Numbered from the stretch's first letter, positions 26,824 to 35,650 are shown. The stretch is 64,000 bases of DNA from Brevibacterium picturae (GCF_900105045.1 NZ_LT629739.1:2542001-2606000); one strand, 5' to 3'. The notes: generated by a model not told the origin, from the letters alone. Numbers and translations are program-made.

Positions 26824-26909
26824 GCTGGAGCGAGATTTACACAGGGAAGACAAGTAGCTCCAGCGAATTGAAGCTGCCGCTTGCATACACTGCATGCGGC
26901 AGTTTTCTT
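26824..26909 (+). terminator. Two consecutive hairpins ending the DUF805 gene
   Basis: The first is GCTGGAGC (26824-26831) pairing with GCTCCAGC (26857-26864). The second is CTGCCGC (26874-26880) with GCGGCAG (26896-26902), followed by TTTTCTT, a good intrinsic terminator for the plus strand. Confidence 0.75.
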
Positions 26910-26930
26910 ACTGCCTCACGTCCCGCCAGC

Positions 26931-26990
26931 CGCACAACCTACCGTTGCAGATGTAGGAAATACGACTGACAGGGCGTTGTGCTGTGCACA
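26931..26990 (+). repeat. Copy A of an intergenic repeat
   Basis: Contains AACCTACCGTTGCAGATGTA, then GGAAAT and CTGACAGGG. It closely resembles sequences at 35548-35605 and 35651-35675. The rest of the 289-bp intergenic region 26808-27096 holds the hairpins, this copy and a 13-bp tandem repeat; I see no gene. Confidence 0.55.
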
Positions 26991-27040
26991 GGCGCGCGGA
27001 CTCCTCGGTTGCGGCGACGCACTGCACCGTTCTCCCGTAT

Positions 27041-27092
27041 GCCGCGACACCCCGCCGCGACACCCCGCCGCGACACCCCGCAGCGACGCCCC
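27041..27092 (+). repeat. 13-bp tandem repeat, four units
   Basis: GCCGCGACACCCC occurs three times exactly (27041-27079), then once with two changes (27080-27092). It lies immediately after the 3' end of the TRAP operon (its last gene ends at 27097 on the minus strand). Confidence 0.8.
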
Positions 27093-27096
27093 ACCG

Positions 27097-28404
27097 TCAG
27101 GCCGCGGAGATGCTGGGGAACCAGGTGACGATCGCGGGCACGCAGATGAGAAGCACGATGAGCGCAAACTCGATGAACAGGTAGGGCACCGCTCCCTTGA
27201 TGATGTCGGCGATGTCGAGTTCCGGCACCACCGACTTCATCGTGTAGAGGTTGAGGCCCACCGGCGGAGTGATCACCGCGGTTTCGAGAGTGACGACCAG
27301 GATGACGCCCACCCAGATCGGGTCGTAGCCGAGCGTGGTGAAGATCGGCAGAACGATCGGTGTGACCACGAGGAGCAGCGAGGCCGCATCGACGAGGCAG
27401 CCCAGCATGGCGATGATCAGCAGCACGATGATCGCGATGAGCACCGAGGGCAGATTCAGCGAACTCACCGCTCCAGTGATGGCCTCGGGTGCCCGGACGA
27501 CGACGAGAAGCTGTGTGAAGGCGAACGCCGCTCCGACGATGATGAGCAGGCTGCCGGAGATCTTCGTCGTCTCCACGAGGATCTTCTTGATGTTCGTCCA
27601 GGTCAGGGCCCGGTCAATCAGACCGACGATGAGTGCTGCGCCGATGGCGCCGATCGCGGCGGCCTCGGTGGCGGTGGCCAGGCCGGTGTAGATCGAACCG
27701 AGGACGATGATGATGAGCACCATGGCGGGAATGATCTTCACCAGAGAGGCGAACCTCGATGACCAGGTGATCGTCTCCGTCGTCTTCGGAGCCAGGTCCT
27801 TCTTGATCGTGGCGACGAGGATGACGAAGCCCATCATCAGCACGGCCAGGAGCAGCCCCGGGATCAGACCGGCGGCGAAGAGTTCTCCGACGCCGGCGCC
27901 GCTGATCGAAGAATAGAGGATGAACATGAGACTCGGCGGAATGAGCATCGCCAATGCGCCGGAGGCGACGACAGATCCCGAGGCGAGACCAGGATTGTAT
28001 CCGCGACGCAGCATCTCCGGGACCGCCATGCGACCGACGACCGCGACCGAGGAGATGGACACCCCCGACATCGCGCCGAAGACGGTCGAGGAACCGACCG
28101 ATGCGAGGGCAAGACCGCCGGGGATCCGTGCCAGCCATTGATGCGCCGCCCTGAAGATCGCCTGACCCAGGCCGCCGACGACGAGGATTTCGCCGAGGAG
28201 GATGTACATGGGAGCGGCCACGAGCGAATAGTTCTCCAACTGGCTGACGAAGGCGATCGGCATCTGCTGAATGCCGGAGAAGCCCTCGACGAAGAAGAGC
28301 CCGAGCAGCCCGGAGACACCGAGGGCGATGAAGATCGGTGTGCGGATGATGATGAGGAACAGCAGGAGGATCACTGCTGCGGTGACGACAAGAGCTTCAG
28401 TCAT
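27097..28404 (-). CDS. dctM: TRAP transporter large membrane subunit (DctM type)
   Basis: A 435-residue, highly hydrophobic protein with about twelve helices. It shows DctM features such as GVSGLLGLFF near the N-terminus, the SGVSISSVAVVG region and a C-terminal LETAVITPPVGLNLY, a conserved stretch of this family. With the small subunit and the periplasmic-type binding lipoprotein it makes a sodium-driven importer for carboxylates. ATG 28404 is selected; the start overlaps the DctQ stop by 8 bp. It is the last gene of the operon that starts at 34547. Confidence 0.93.
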   Translation of the reverse strand: MTEALVVTAAVILLLFLIIIRTPIFIALGVSGLLGLFFVEGFSGIQQMPIAFVSQLENYSLVAAPMYILLGEILVVGGLGQAIFRAAHQWLARIPGGLALASVGSSTVFGAMSGVSISSVAVVGRMAVPEMLRRGYNPGLASGSVVASGALAMLIPPSLMFILYSSISGAGVGELFAAGLIPGLLLAVLMMGFVILVATIKKDLAPKTTETITWSSRFASLVKIIPAMVLIIIVLGSIYTGLATATEAAAIGAIGAALIVGLIDRALTWTNIKKILVETTKISGSLLIIVGAAFAFTQLLVVVRAPEAITGAVSSLNLPSVLIAIIVLLIIAMLGCLVDAASLLLVVTPIVLPIFTTLGYDPIWVGVILVVTLETAVITPPVGLNLYTMKSVVPELDIADIIKGAVPYLFIEFALIVLLICVPAIVTWFPSISAA

Positions 28405-29008
28405 GGGTGCCCCCTCGGGCAGTATCGGTGGTGTCATCCTCGTCTTCGGCAGCAAGCGCCGAGGTGCGGGTCTGCCAAGGTGTGAGGATGACGACGAGAG
28501 CGAGCACGAGCAGCCCGACGGCGACGACCGCGTAGTCGATCCACACGGGAAGATTGAAGTTTCCCGAGGTTCGCAGTCCTCCGGCGAGGAAGTTGGCCGA
28601 CGCCCCTGCCGCAGTGACTCCGACGACGATGCTGAAGAGAAGCGTGGCGGTGTTCGTGATGATGTCGGCGACGAGCTTCCCTCGCGCGCTGAATTTGCGG
28701 TAGAAGAGATCCATGGCGATGTGTGATCGCTGGGCCGCGATATTGGGAACGGCGAACATGACGATGATGACGAGTCCGAGCATGCACACCGGCAAGGACC
28801 ATTCGAGCGGCTGCGCGAAGATGTAGCGCATGATGACGTCATAGCCGGTGATGAACATGAGAATGACGATGATGACTCCGGAGATGACCCGCATCCCTGC
28901 GGTGACGGTCACCAGGGCATCTGCCAGCGGTCCGAGGACTCGGTTGTTCCGCCTCGGCGATTTGGACGGCTGGTGGAAGATCGGACGCTGCTGCGATTCG
29001 TTGCTCAT
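28397..29008 (-). CDS. dctQ: TRAP transporter small membrane subunit (DctQ type)
   Basis: A 203-residue protein with four membrane helices after a 35-residue basic N-terminus. The pattern RYIFAQPLEWS and QRSHIAMDLFYRKFS between helices 2 and 3 is typical of DctQ. It links the binding protein with the DctM channel subunit. The start (ATG 29008) overlaps the binding-protein stop by 4 bp (ATGA), while its end overlaps dctM by 8 bp: the three TRAP genes are tightly coupled. Confidence 0.92.
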   Translation of the reverse strand: MSNESQQRPIFHQPSKSPRRNNRVLGPLADALVTVTAGMRVISGVIIVILMFITGYDVIMRYIFAQPLEWSLPVCMLGLVIIVMFAVPNIAAQRSHIAMDLFYRKFSARGKLVADIITNTATLLFSIVVGVTAAGASANFLAGGLRTSGNFNLPVWIDYAVVAVGLLVLALVVILTPWQTRTSALAAEDEDDTTDTARGGTHD

Positions 29009-30069
29009 GCGGACCTCACCAACTTCAGTGCTTTCTCGGCCAGTTCGGGATCGTCGACCTTCTGCTTCCACCATTCGAGGACCGGAGTCGTCGCCTTCCG
29101 GAACGTTGCTATCTGCTGTTCGTCGAGTCTCAGGAGCTCGACTCCCGAGTTCTCGATGATTCCGCGATACTTGTCCTCATGAACAGCGACCTGATGGTCC
29201 GTCCCCTTCTCGGTCAGCATCTTGCCCGCGTTGTGGAGCGCTTCGCGGGTAGTACTCGGCAATGCGTCGTACCAGTCGACATTGGCGTAGGCGTCGACGC
29301 TGTAGTCGCCGAAGTGAGCTTCGGTTCCGTATCTGAGGACGTTCTGCAGGTCGCGGGAGATGACCGTCCCCATGTAACTGACCATGCCATCGATCGTCCC
29401 CCGCTCGAGGGCCTCGTAGAGTTCGGCCGAAGACATCGACACCGGCGATCCGCCGAGAGCCTTGACCATCTCGCCTTCGACCTGCCCCGCCGTGCGGATG
29501 CGCAGGCCGCGGACATCCTCTGGCTTCTCGATCGGACGGTCGACGGTGAACAGCCATTCGGGGGTGGTCGTCATGGATCCGAGGGAGATGAGTCCGCGAG
29601 GGCGCAGAGTCTCATTGATGAGTCGCGACAGGGGACTGTCGTAGGCCAGTGCTCGTCGGATCTGCTCGAACCCCTCATTGACGAAGGGAAGCTCGTAGAC
29701 GCCGAGGATGGGGTAGCTCGTCGAGACGTAGGAACTTGTCTGCACCACCACGTCGGCAACGCCCTGGATCAGCCCGGGCATTGTCTGTGCGGCGTTGAGC
29801 AGTGTACCCGAATCGTAGAGATCGACGCTGACTCCCTCGGCCTTGGACGCGGTGTCGACGAACATCTCGATGCCGGGAAAGAGATCCTTGTACGAGGGTG
29901 TGAGGTAAGTGGCGACCCTGATATCGGATGCCGAACGTCCGCCCCTGGTCAGGGGGTTCGTTCCGACTGTTCCGCACCCGGCCAGCAGCAGCGGAAGGCC
30001 GGCCAGGGCCAACATGCTGCGCCGGCCGACTTGAGTGCCGGATATCGCTTTCGAAGTGGAACGGTCCAT
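29005..30069 (-). CDS. dctP: TRAP transporter substrate-binding lipoprotein (DctP type)
   Basis: A 354-residue exported protein. The N-terminus has a twin-Arg-like GRRSMLALAG followed by lipobox LLAGC with Cys at about residue 32, so it is lipid-anchored at the outside of the membrane. The DctP fold is supported by RPRGLISLGS, GLRIRTAGQ (the conserved Arg that binds the substrate carboxylate) and GGSPVSMSSAELYEALERG. It delivers an organic acid to DctQM. GGAGGAG lies 6-9 nt before the ATG. The upstream catabolic genes suggest a branched or unsaturated dicarboxylate. Confidence 0.92.
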   Translation of the reverse strand: MDRSTSKAISGTQVGRRSMLALAGLPLLLAGCGTVGTNPLTRGGRSASDIRVATYLTPSYKDLFPGIEMFVDTASKAEGVSVDLYDSGTLLNAAQTMPGLIQGVADVVVQTSSYVSTSYPILGVYELPFVNEGFEQIRRALAYDSPLSRLINETLRPRGLISLGSMTTTPEWLFTVDRPIEKPEDVRGLRIRTAGQVEGEMVKALGGSPVSMSSAELYEALERGTIDGMVSYMGTVISRDLQNVLRYGTEAHFGDYSVDAYANVDWYDALPSTTREALHNAGKMLTEKGTDHQVAVHEDKYRGIIENSGVELLRLDEQQIATFRKATTPVLEWWKQKVDDPELAEKALKLVRSA

Positions 30070-30118
30070 GTGAATCTCCTCCTTGAAATTTCAGGACCAA
30101 TGATGGTTGCAGCAGGGT

Positions 30119-31279
30119 TCAGAATGAACGGGGCATACCCAGGACGTGTTGTCCGACGAACGAGAGGATCATGTTCGTCGAGATCGGCGCGATCTGGTAG
30201 AGGCGGGTCTCCCGAAACTTCCTCTCGATGTCGTATTCCGTGGTCACTCCGTAGCCGCCGTGAGTCTGCAGCGCGGTGTCCGCTGCCTTCCAAGAAGCGT
30301 CGGCAGCCAGGAGTTTGGCCATGTTCGCCTCGGCGCCGCAGGACTGACCTGCATCGAAGAGGTCGGCTGCCTTCCAGCGCATGAGGTCCGCTGCTTCGAC
30401 GTCGATGTAATTCCTGGCGATGGGGAACTGCACTCCCTGATTCGCGCCGATCGGGCGCCCGAAGACCTCGCGCTCGCCGGCGTACTTCGATGCTCGATCG
30501 ACGAACCACCGGCCGTCGCCGATGCATTCGGAGGCGATGAGGATGCGTTCGGCGTTCATCCCGTCGAGGACGTAGCGGAATCCGTGTCCTTCTTCTCCGA
30601 TGAGCGCCGAGGCGGGGATCCGCACGTCGTTGAAGAACAGTTCGTTCGTCTCATGATTGACCATGGTCTTCAGGGGACTGACCGTGAGTCCTTCCAGCTC
30701 GCGGATGTCGATGATGAACAGCGAGAGGCCACGGGACTTCTTCTCAACCTGGTCCAAGGGCGTGGTTCGAGCGAGCAGGATCATGAGATCCGAGTGCTGG
30801 ACGCGGGAGATGAACACCTTCTGGCCGTTGACGACGTATTCGTCGCCGTCACGGACCGCTGTCGTGCGCAGACTCGTCGTGTCCGTTCCCGCAGTGGGCT
30901 CGGTGACGCCGAATGCCTGCAGCCGCAGTTCGCCGGAGGCGATTCCGGGCAGGTACTGCGCGCGCTGTTCATCGCTGCCGTGGCGCAGCAGGGCACCCAT
31001 CGTATAGAGCTGGGCGTGGACCGGGCCTGCGTTGCCGCCGTTGCGATTGATCGTCTCGAGGATCACCGAGGCGTCGCCGAGTCCGAGACCGAGCCCGCCG
31101 TATTCCTCCGGAACCAGAGCGCCGAGGCAGCCCGTCGTCGTCAGGGTGTCGACGAAGGCTTCGGGGTAGGCTTTCTCCTCGTCCATCTGTCGCCAGTACT
31201 CATCGGGGAAGTCGGCGCAGATCTGATTGACCAGACCGCGCAGATCATTGCGGACGTCGGTGGTGTTGTCGATGCTCAT
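30119..31279 (-). CDS. Acyl-CoA dehydrogenase family protein
   Basis: A 386-residue flavoprotein with the family signature blocks: EEYGGLGLGLGD (about residue 60), AFGVTEPTAGTDTTSLRT (FAD/substrate region, about 122-140), NGQKVFISR and the C-terminal LQTHGGYGVTTEYDIER. The usual catalytic Glu in IYEGTSE is absent: the aligned segment reads IAPISTN. A Glu in DGMNAERIL (about 245) sits where isovaleryl- and long-chain enzymes hold their base, so activity is still plausible. It would introduce a double bond in a CoA thioester. Its start lies 3 bp after the MaoC gene end, within the operon. Confidence 0.88.
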   Translation of the reverse strand: MSIDNTTDVRNDLRGLVNQICADFPDEYWRQMDEEKAYPEAFVDTLTTTGCLGALVPEEYGGLGLGLGDASVILETINRNGGNAGPVHAQLYTMGALLRHGSDEQRAQYLPGIASGELRLQAFGVTEPTAGTDTTSLRTTAVRDGDEYVVNGQKVFISRVQHSDLMILLARTTPLDQVEKKSRGLSLFIIDIRELEGLTVSPLKTMVNHETNELFFNDVRIPASALIGEEGHGFRYVLDGMNAERILIASECIGDGRWFVDRASKYAGEREVFGRPIGANQGVQFPIARNYIDVEAADLMRWKAADLFDAGQSCGAEANMAKLLAADASWKAADTALQTHGGYGVTTEYDIERKFRETRLYQIAPISTNMILSFVGQHVLGMPRSF

Positions 31280-31282
31280 GTT

Positions 31283-31795
31283 TCAGTTCTCCTGTGATGT
31301 TGTCGGCGTGCTCGCCTCGGCGCGGGGGCCGAACCCTCTCCGGTAGACCATGACGGTCCGTTCGAAGCTGACGACGACCTCCTCGCGCTGGTTGAATCCT
31401 TCGGTCGCCACGCTGACGATGCCCACGCTGGGCCGAGAGCTCGATTCCCGCCGGTCGAGGACCGTTGTGCGTGAGTGCAGGGTGTCACCTTCGAAGACCG
31501 GCTTCGGGAGCTTGATCTTGTCCCAGGCAAGATTGGCGAAGACGTTCTGGGACACGTCGCCGACGGTCTGTCCGGTGACGAGCGAGAGCGTGAAGGCGGA
31601 GTTCACCAGGGGCTGACCGAATTCCGTCTTCTTCGCGTACTCGTGGTCGAAGTGCACGGGCGCGGTGTTCTGGGTCAGCAGCGTGAACCACATGTTGTCC
31701 GTCGTCGTCACTGTCCGTCCCAGCGGGTGCTCGTAGACGTCGCCGATGACGAAGTCCTCGAAGTATCTGCCGTGCCAGCCGGTGTGTGTGGTCAT
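31283..31795 (-). CDS. MaoC-family enoyl/mesaconyl-CoA hydratase
   Basis: A 170-residue hot-dog-fold protein. DFVIGDVYEHPLGRTVTTTD at the start and QNTAPVHFDHEYAKKTEFG (catalytic Asp/His region, about residues 41-59) are typical of MaoC hydratases acting on CoA thioesters, as is PVFEGDTLHSRTTVLDRR. The start ATG overlaps the CaiB stop (ATGA). It probably hydrates the unsaturated product of the dehydrogenase encoded next to it. Similarity to mesaconyl-CoA or methylfumaryl-CoA hydratases is suggestive only. Confidence 0.85.
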   Translation of the reverse strand: MTTHTGWHGRYFEDFVIGDVYEHPLGRTVTTTDNMWFTLLTQNTAPVHFDHEYAKKTEFGQPLVNSAFTLSLVTGQTVGDVSQNVFANLAWDKIKLPKPVFEGDTLHSRTTVLDRRESSSRPSVGIVSVATEGFNQREEVVVSFERTVMVYRRGFGPRAEASTPTTSQEN

Positions 31796-33051
31796 GGGTG
31801 CGCTGTCCTTTCGGTTGTGGATTCGATGTCAGCCGGCGAGAACTCCGCCAGCACCGACCGGGTGTGTTCGCCGAGGCGGGGCACGGTTCCGTACTCCCGC
31901 CCCTGCGATCCTGGCGCCCAGGGCGGAAGCAGGGTGCGGACAGGTCCGACCGGAGTGGGGGTGTCGATCCATCGGTCACGGGCCACGAGCTGTTCGTGGT
32001 CGGCGAGATCGGAGATTCCGTTGAGTCGGGCCACTGCGATGTCGGCGTCCTTGAGGAGTCCGAGGGCCTCGACTTGGGTGAGTTGAGAGAGCCGGGCGCT
32101 GATGATCTCTTCGAGCAGTTTGGCATTGCCGACGCGCGAGTGCTGCGAGTCGAAGCGTTCGTCTGCGGCAAGTGCCCGATCGGACATGACGATCTCACAG
32201 AAGCGCGTCCATTCCCGTTCGCTCTGCACGGCGAAGAGGATGATGTTTCCGTCTCCGGTGGTGAAGGCACCATATGGGGCGATCGTGGCATGTGACGTGC
32301 CGCGGCGGGCCGGTTCTCTGCCGCCGTGGAGAGCGTAGTGCAGGGGGTAGCCCAGCCATTCGGAGAGAGCATCGAAGAGGGAGATCTGCACAGGTTCAGC
32401 CCGACCGGTCCGGAAACGGTGGAGTAGAGCGGCAAGGATCGACGAGTAGGCGTAACTTCCGGCAGCGATGTCCGCGATTGAGATGCCGACCTTGGCCATC
32501 ATGTCGCCGTCGCCGGTGAGAGCGATCATTCCGGTCTCACCCTGGACGAGCAGGTCGTAGGCCTTCGCATCGGCCATCGGTCCAGTCTCCCCGTAGCCGG
32601 AGACGGAACAGGCGATGACGTTCGGATGTCTGATCTGGACGGACCTCGGATCCAGCCCGGCTCGACGGGCAGCGGAGGGCGAGAGGTTCTCGATGAAGAC
32701 ATCGGCTCCGGCAATGAGCCGTTCGAGCGGGGCCTTTCCCTCCTCAGATTTGATGTCGAGCGTGACGGACTCCTTGCCCCGATTGAGCCAGAGGAAGGCC
32801 GACGATAGGGTGGGGGCCTCTTCTGCGTCGGCAAGCGGAGACGCCGATCCGGCCTGTGCAGCGGCCGAATCGCGTGTCACAGTGCGGTCGTAGCCGCGGG
32901 CGAAATCGCCTCCGTCGGGTCGTTCGATTTTGATCACCCGTGCTCCAAGGTCTGCCAATTGCCGCGACGCGAACGGTGCGGCGACGGCCTGTTCGAGCGC
33001 GACGACGGTGATGCCGGCCAGCGGGAGGTCTTTGGTGGATCCGGTGCTCAC
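31792..33051 (-). CDS. CaiB/BaiF family (class III) CoA-transferase
   Basis: A 419-residue class III CoA-transferase: AGITVVALEQAVAAPFASRQ at the N-terminus, LGARVIKIERPDGGDFAR (CoA-binding, about 35-52), LNRGKESVTLDIKSEEGK and the conserved catalytic Asp in AKAYDLLVQGETG (about 165). It would activate the imported acid by moving CoA from succinyl-CoA or a similar donor. The start is a GTG overlapping the MmgE stop (GTGA); the stop overlaps the MaoC start. Direct coupling with hydratase and dehydrogenase indicates one pathway. Confidence 0.92.
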   Translation of the reverse strand: MSTGSTKDLPLAGITVVALEQAVAAPFASRQLADLGARVIKIERPDGGDFARGYDRTVTRDSAAAQAGSASPLADAEEAPTLSSAFLWLNRGKESVTLDIKSEEGKAPLERLIAGADVFIENLSPSAARRAGLDPRSVQIRHPNVIACSVSGYGETGPMADAKAYDLLVQGETGMIALTGDGDMMAKVGISIADIAAGSYAYSSILAALLHRFRTGRAEPVQISLFDALSEWLGYPLHYALHGGREPARRGTSHATIAPYGAFTTGDGNIILFAVQSEREWTRFCEIVMSDRALAADERFDSQHSRVGNAKLLEEIISARLSQLTQVEALGLLKDADIAVARLNGISDLADHEQLVARDRWIDTPTPVGPVRTLLPPWAPGSQGREYGTVPRLGEHTRSVLAEFSPADIESTTERTAHP

Positions 33052-34547
33052 GACAGGACCTCCTCGGTGGGGACCACTGCGGCCGCAAACGTCTCGGCGA
33101 AGGTGGTCATGGACGACTGTGCGGACAGATTGCGCAGGGCAGAATAGGTCTGGTCATCGGTGGTGAGTCCGGCGAAGGTGAGGCAGTTGTCGAACTTCGC
33201 CCTGAGCCGGCGCTCATCGAGTGGTCGAGTGGCATGTCCGCGCGGGCGGTCGACTCGCTGCGTGCGCGTCTGCCCGTCCTGGGTCGTCACCGTGACGACG
33301 GCGTAGCCATCGGTCCATTCGGCTGCGCCGATCGGCGGCAGATCGTTCGTCACCGAGGTGATTCGGGGGATGAGGTCCTGCGCAGTGTGGCGATTGACGC
33401 TGTCATCGGTGAATGACTGCGGAGTCAGCACATGGTCGAGGAGTATCGCTGCCAGCGCATATTCCATGCTGAACTTGCCTTCCAGGCCAGTGACCGGGCG
33501 ATGGTGGATGAGGGGGACCAAGCCTCCCGGCTGGACGCAGACCTCGATGGTCGCGACGTCGTCGGCCCGCAGTCCAGACTCGATGAGATCCGAAACCGCG
33601 TCCGCTGCAGCCTGGATGTAATAACAGCACGGGTAGGCCTTGATATTGAGACCGATCGGCTCGGTCACGGACTCTTCGATGGTGACCTCGCCACCCGAGG
33701 CCGTGCCCTCGCGCTCGCCTAAAGCCGCGCCTTCGCGTTTGCCTGTGTTGGACTCCGGCGAATGCAGGGCCAGGAAGCCCAGAGGGCTCTCGAGCTGCGA
33801 ATCGTCGGAGGTGAAACCACCATCGGCCAGCAGTGCGGCGATTACGGCGTTGCTGGCTGCTGTTCCGGCGTGCAGCGGTTTGGTCATCGTGCCGAAGTTC
33901 TGCCGACTGCCGGCGGCAAGTGACCCCGCGACGCCGAGGGCGTGACGAGTGGCAGTGGGGTCAAGCCCGAGGAGACGGCTTGTGGCCACTGCCGCGGCGA
34001 CGGTGCCGATTGTCGAAGTCGAGTGCCAGCCCAGCTCATAGTGGCCGTCTATGCCGATCTCAGCTGCGATGATGCGACCCGCGATGACCCCTCGAACATA
34101 GGCGTCAATGACAGATTGGCCGGGCAGATCGCGTACTACGCTCAGTGCCAGAAGGGCGGGTACGAGGACAGCACTGGGGTGGCTGATCGTGGCATCGTCG
34201 ACGTCGTCGTAGTCGAGCGCATGTGCGGCCAAGCCACCGAGAAGGGCGACGGTCTGGGGTGCGGCGCCGGTGGAATAGGGAAGCCCGAGTATCGGGGAGC
34301 GGGACACCTCTGGGGCGAATGCCCGACTTGCGATCATCACCGCGGGTTCGCCCTGAGCCGCGATGGCACAGGCAAGCGTATCGACGAACGCACGTTCCGC
34401 GGCGTCACTCGTCTCGGTCGGATGCGGATCCTGCCACGTCGTCGCCACATGCGTCAGTTGGTCGGTCAGACCTTCTGCATCGCTGTTGAGCTGAGGCGCC
34501 GGGTGCATTTCGGCGACAGACGACGATGGGGGTGATTCTCGGTGCAT
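33048..34547 (-). CDS. MmgE/PrpD family protein
   Basis: A 499-residue protein of the family of 2-methylcitrate dehydratase (PrpD) and cis-aconitate decarboxylase. Diagnostic stretches are AAHALDYDDVDDATISHPS (about 108-127), VAGSLAAGSRQNFGTMTKP and KPLHAGTAASNAV (about 225-240), and KAYPCCYYIQ (about 305). It may dehydrate or decarboxylate a branched tricarboxylic or hydroxy acid. It is the first gene of the operon running to 27097 and is divergent from an IclR regulator. A low-complexity insert GKREGAALGEREGTASGG is seen at about residue 275. Start at ATG 34547 is reasonable, with in-frame ATG 34508 as an alternative. Confidence 0.9.
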   Translation of the reverse strand: MHRESPPSSSVAEMHPAPQLNSDAEGLTDQLTHVATTWQDPHPTETSDAAERAFVDTLACAIAAQGEPAVMIASRAFAPEVSRSPILGLPYSTGAAPQTVALLGGLAAHALDYDDVDDATISHPSAVLVPALLALSVVRDLPGQSVIDAYVRGVIAGRIIAAEIGIDGHYELGWHSTSTIGTVAAAVATSRLLGLDPTATRHALGVAGSLAAGSRQNFGTMTKPLHAGTAASNAVIAALLADGGFTSDDSQLESPLGFLALHSPESNTGKREGAALGEREGTASGGEVTIEESVTEPIGLNIKAYPCCYYIQAAADAVSDLIESGLRADDVATIEVCVQPGGLVPLIHHRPVTGLEGKFSMEYALAAILLDHVLTPQSFTDDSVNRHTAQDLIPRITSVTNDLPPIGAAEWTDGYAVVTVTTQDGQTRTQRVDRPRGHATRPLDERRLRAKFDNCLTFAGLTTDDQTYSALRNLSAQSSMTTFAETFAAAVVPTEEVLS

Positions 34548-34601
34548 CTGAATGCGGCTCCTTTGCCGGGGTCAGGCGAAATTTGCTATCGTGCCACTAG
34601 C

Positions 34602-34616
34602 CGGAACGCTGTTCCG
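34602..34616. promoter_or_regulatory. Candidate IclR operator
   Basis: CGGAACGCTGTTCCG is a perfect 6-3-6 inverted repeat in the 150-bp gap between the divergent MmgE/PrpD and IclR genes. IclR proteins usually bind such GGAAC/GTTCC palindromes, so it probably controls both directions. Confidence 0.6.
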
Positions 34617-34697
34617 TTCCTGGTTTATCATCGACGAGGTATCGTTCAAAGTCAAGGCCCTCCTGCATGGCAAGATGACGGAGGAAAGCATGAAGGG

Positions 34698-35462
34698 GTG
34701 ACACGCGTGACCGGCTCGAATTCGGCAGGACCGATCCGTAGCGTTGTCAATGCACTTCGGGTCATTGAAGCTCTGGCCGCACATAAGGCGATTGGAGTCT
34801 CAGAGCTCGCCCGCCGACTCGAGATGCCCAAAACCTCGACTCAAAGGAGTCTTGAGACGCTGGCTCATGCGGGGTGGGTCACCTCTGCTGGAGGGGATCA
34901 GGCTCGCTGGTCCCTGACGAATCGCGCGCTCATCATCGGTCTCAGCACCGCCTCGGCGGGCAACCTCACGGAGCTGGCAGTGCGGGAGATGAACGCCGTG
35001 CGCGACGTCGTCGGAGAGACGATGCACCTGCTCATGCTCGATGGGCTCGAACACGTGGTCGTCGCCAGAGTCGATGGAACCAATCCGATCCGGACGTTCC
35101 TCGAACTCGGCACCCGTCCGATGTTCCACTCCACTTCGAGTGGCCGGTCACTGCTGTCCGTCATGGATGAGGCCGATGTGAGCGAGGTGCTCGACACGGA
35201 GGCGCGTGAGGAGGACTTCGACCGCGTCGAGGTGTTCGAAGAAATTCGTCTCACGCGTGAGCGCGGGTATGCGCTCAACCATGCGGAATGGCGGACGAAC
35301 ATCGCGGCAGTCGGCGTACCCGTGATCACTCAGCAGGGCAGCCCTCTCGCCGCGATCTCCATTTCGATGCCGCTGACGAGCTTCATCGAGCACGATCACG
35401 AAAAGGTGGGCCGACTGCTCATCGATGCCAGTGCCCGCATCACCGAGGCGCTGATTGGCTAG
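34698..35462 (+). CDS. IclR-family transcriptional regulator
   Basis: A 254-residue regulator with an N-terminal winged helix (GVSELARRLEMPKTSTQRSL at about residues 33-52) and a C-terminal IclR effector domain (FHSTSSGRSLLS, then RERGYALNHAEW and GVPVITQQGSPLAAISISMP). GTG 34698 is chosen; a GTG at 34707 with AAGGGG 8 nt upstream is equally likely. It is divergent from the catabolic TRAP operon and probably represses it until the substrate or its metabolite binds. Confidence 0.88.
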   Translation: MTRVTGSNSAGPIRSVVNALRVIEALAAHKAIGVSELARRLEMPKTSTQRSLETLAHAGWVTSAGGDQARWSLTNRALIIGLSTASAGNLTELAVREMNAVRDVVGETMHLLMLDGLEHVVVARVDGTNPIRTFLELGTRPMFHSTSSGRSLLSVMDEADVSEVLDTEAREEDFDRVEVFEEIRLTRERGYALNHAEWRTNIAAVGVPVITQQGSPLAAISISMPLTSFIEHDHEKVGRLLIDASARITEALIG

Positions 35463-35547
35463 CCGCGCACAGTCGGCCGCCGTGCCAGTTTCGAGACCCC
35501 GCGCCGGTGTTGAAACCCCTCCCCAGTTCCGAAGCGCCCTACCAGTG

Positions 35548-35605
35548 ACAGAACCTACCGCTGCTGGTGTAGGAAGTGGGGCTGACGCGAGGTGGTGCTC
35601 TACTT
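35548..35605 (+). repeat. Copy B of the intergenic repeat
   Basis: Carries GAACCTACCGCTGCTGGTGT, then AGGAAGTGGGGCTGACG and GGTGGTGCT, aligning with copy A at 26931-26990. The intergenic region 35463-35738 otherwise shows no gene. Confidence 0.55.
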
Positions 35606-35650
35606 GCCAGTTGGGTCCGTGGGTGCCAGTCACAGAACGCCCCGTCGGCC

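Noticed and set aside
27041..27092. Tandem repeats considered as a CRISPR array
   Set aside because: Units are directly adjacent with no spacers and no cas gene is present; the same holds for 44306-44380.
26881..27762. Plus-strand open frame of 293 codons opposite dctM
   Set aside because: Mostly His/Asp/Arg-rich, lies opposite the TRAP gene and crosses the 13-bp tandem repeat; no support as a gene.
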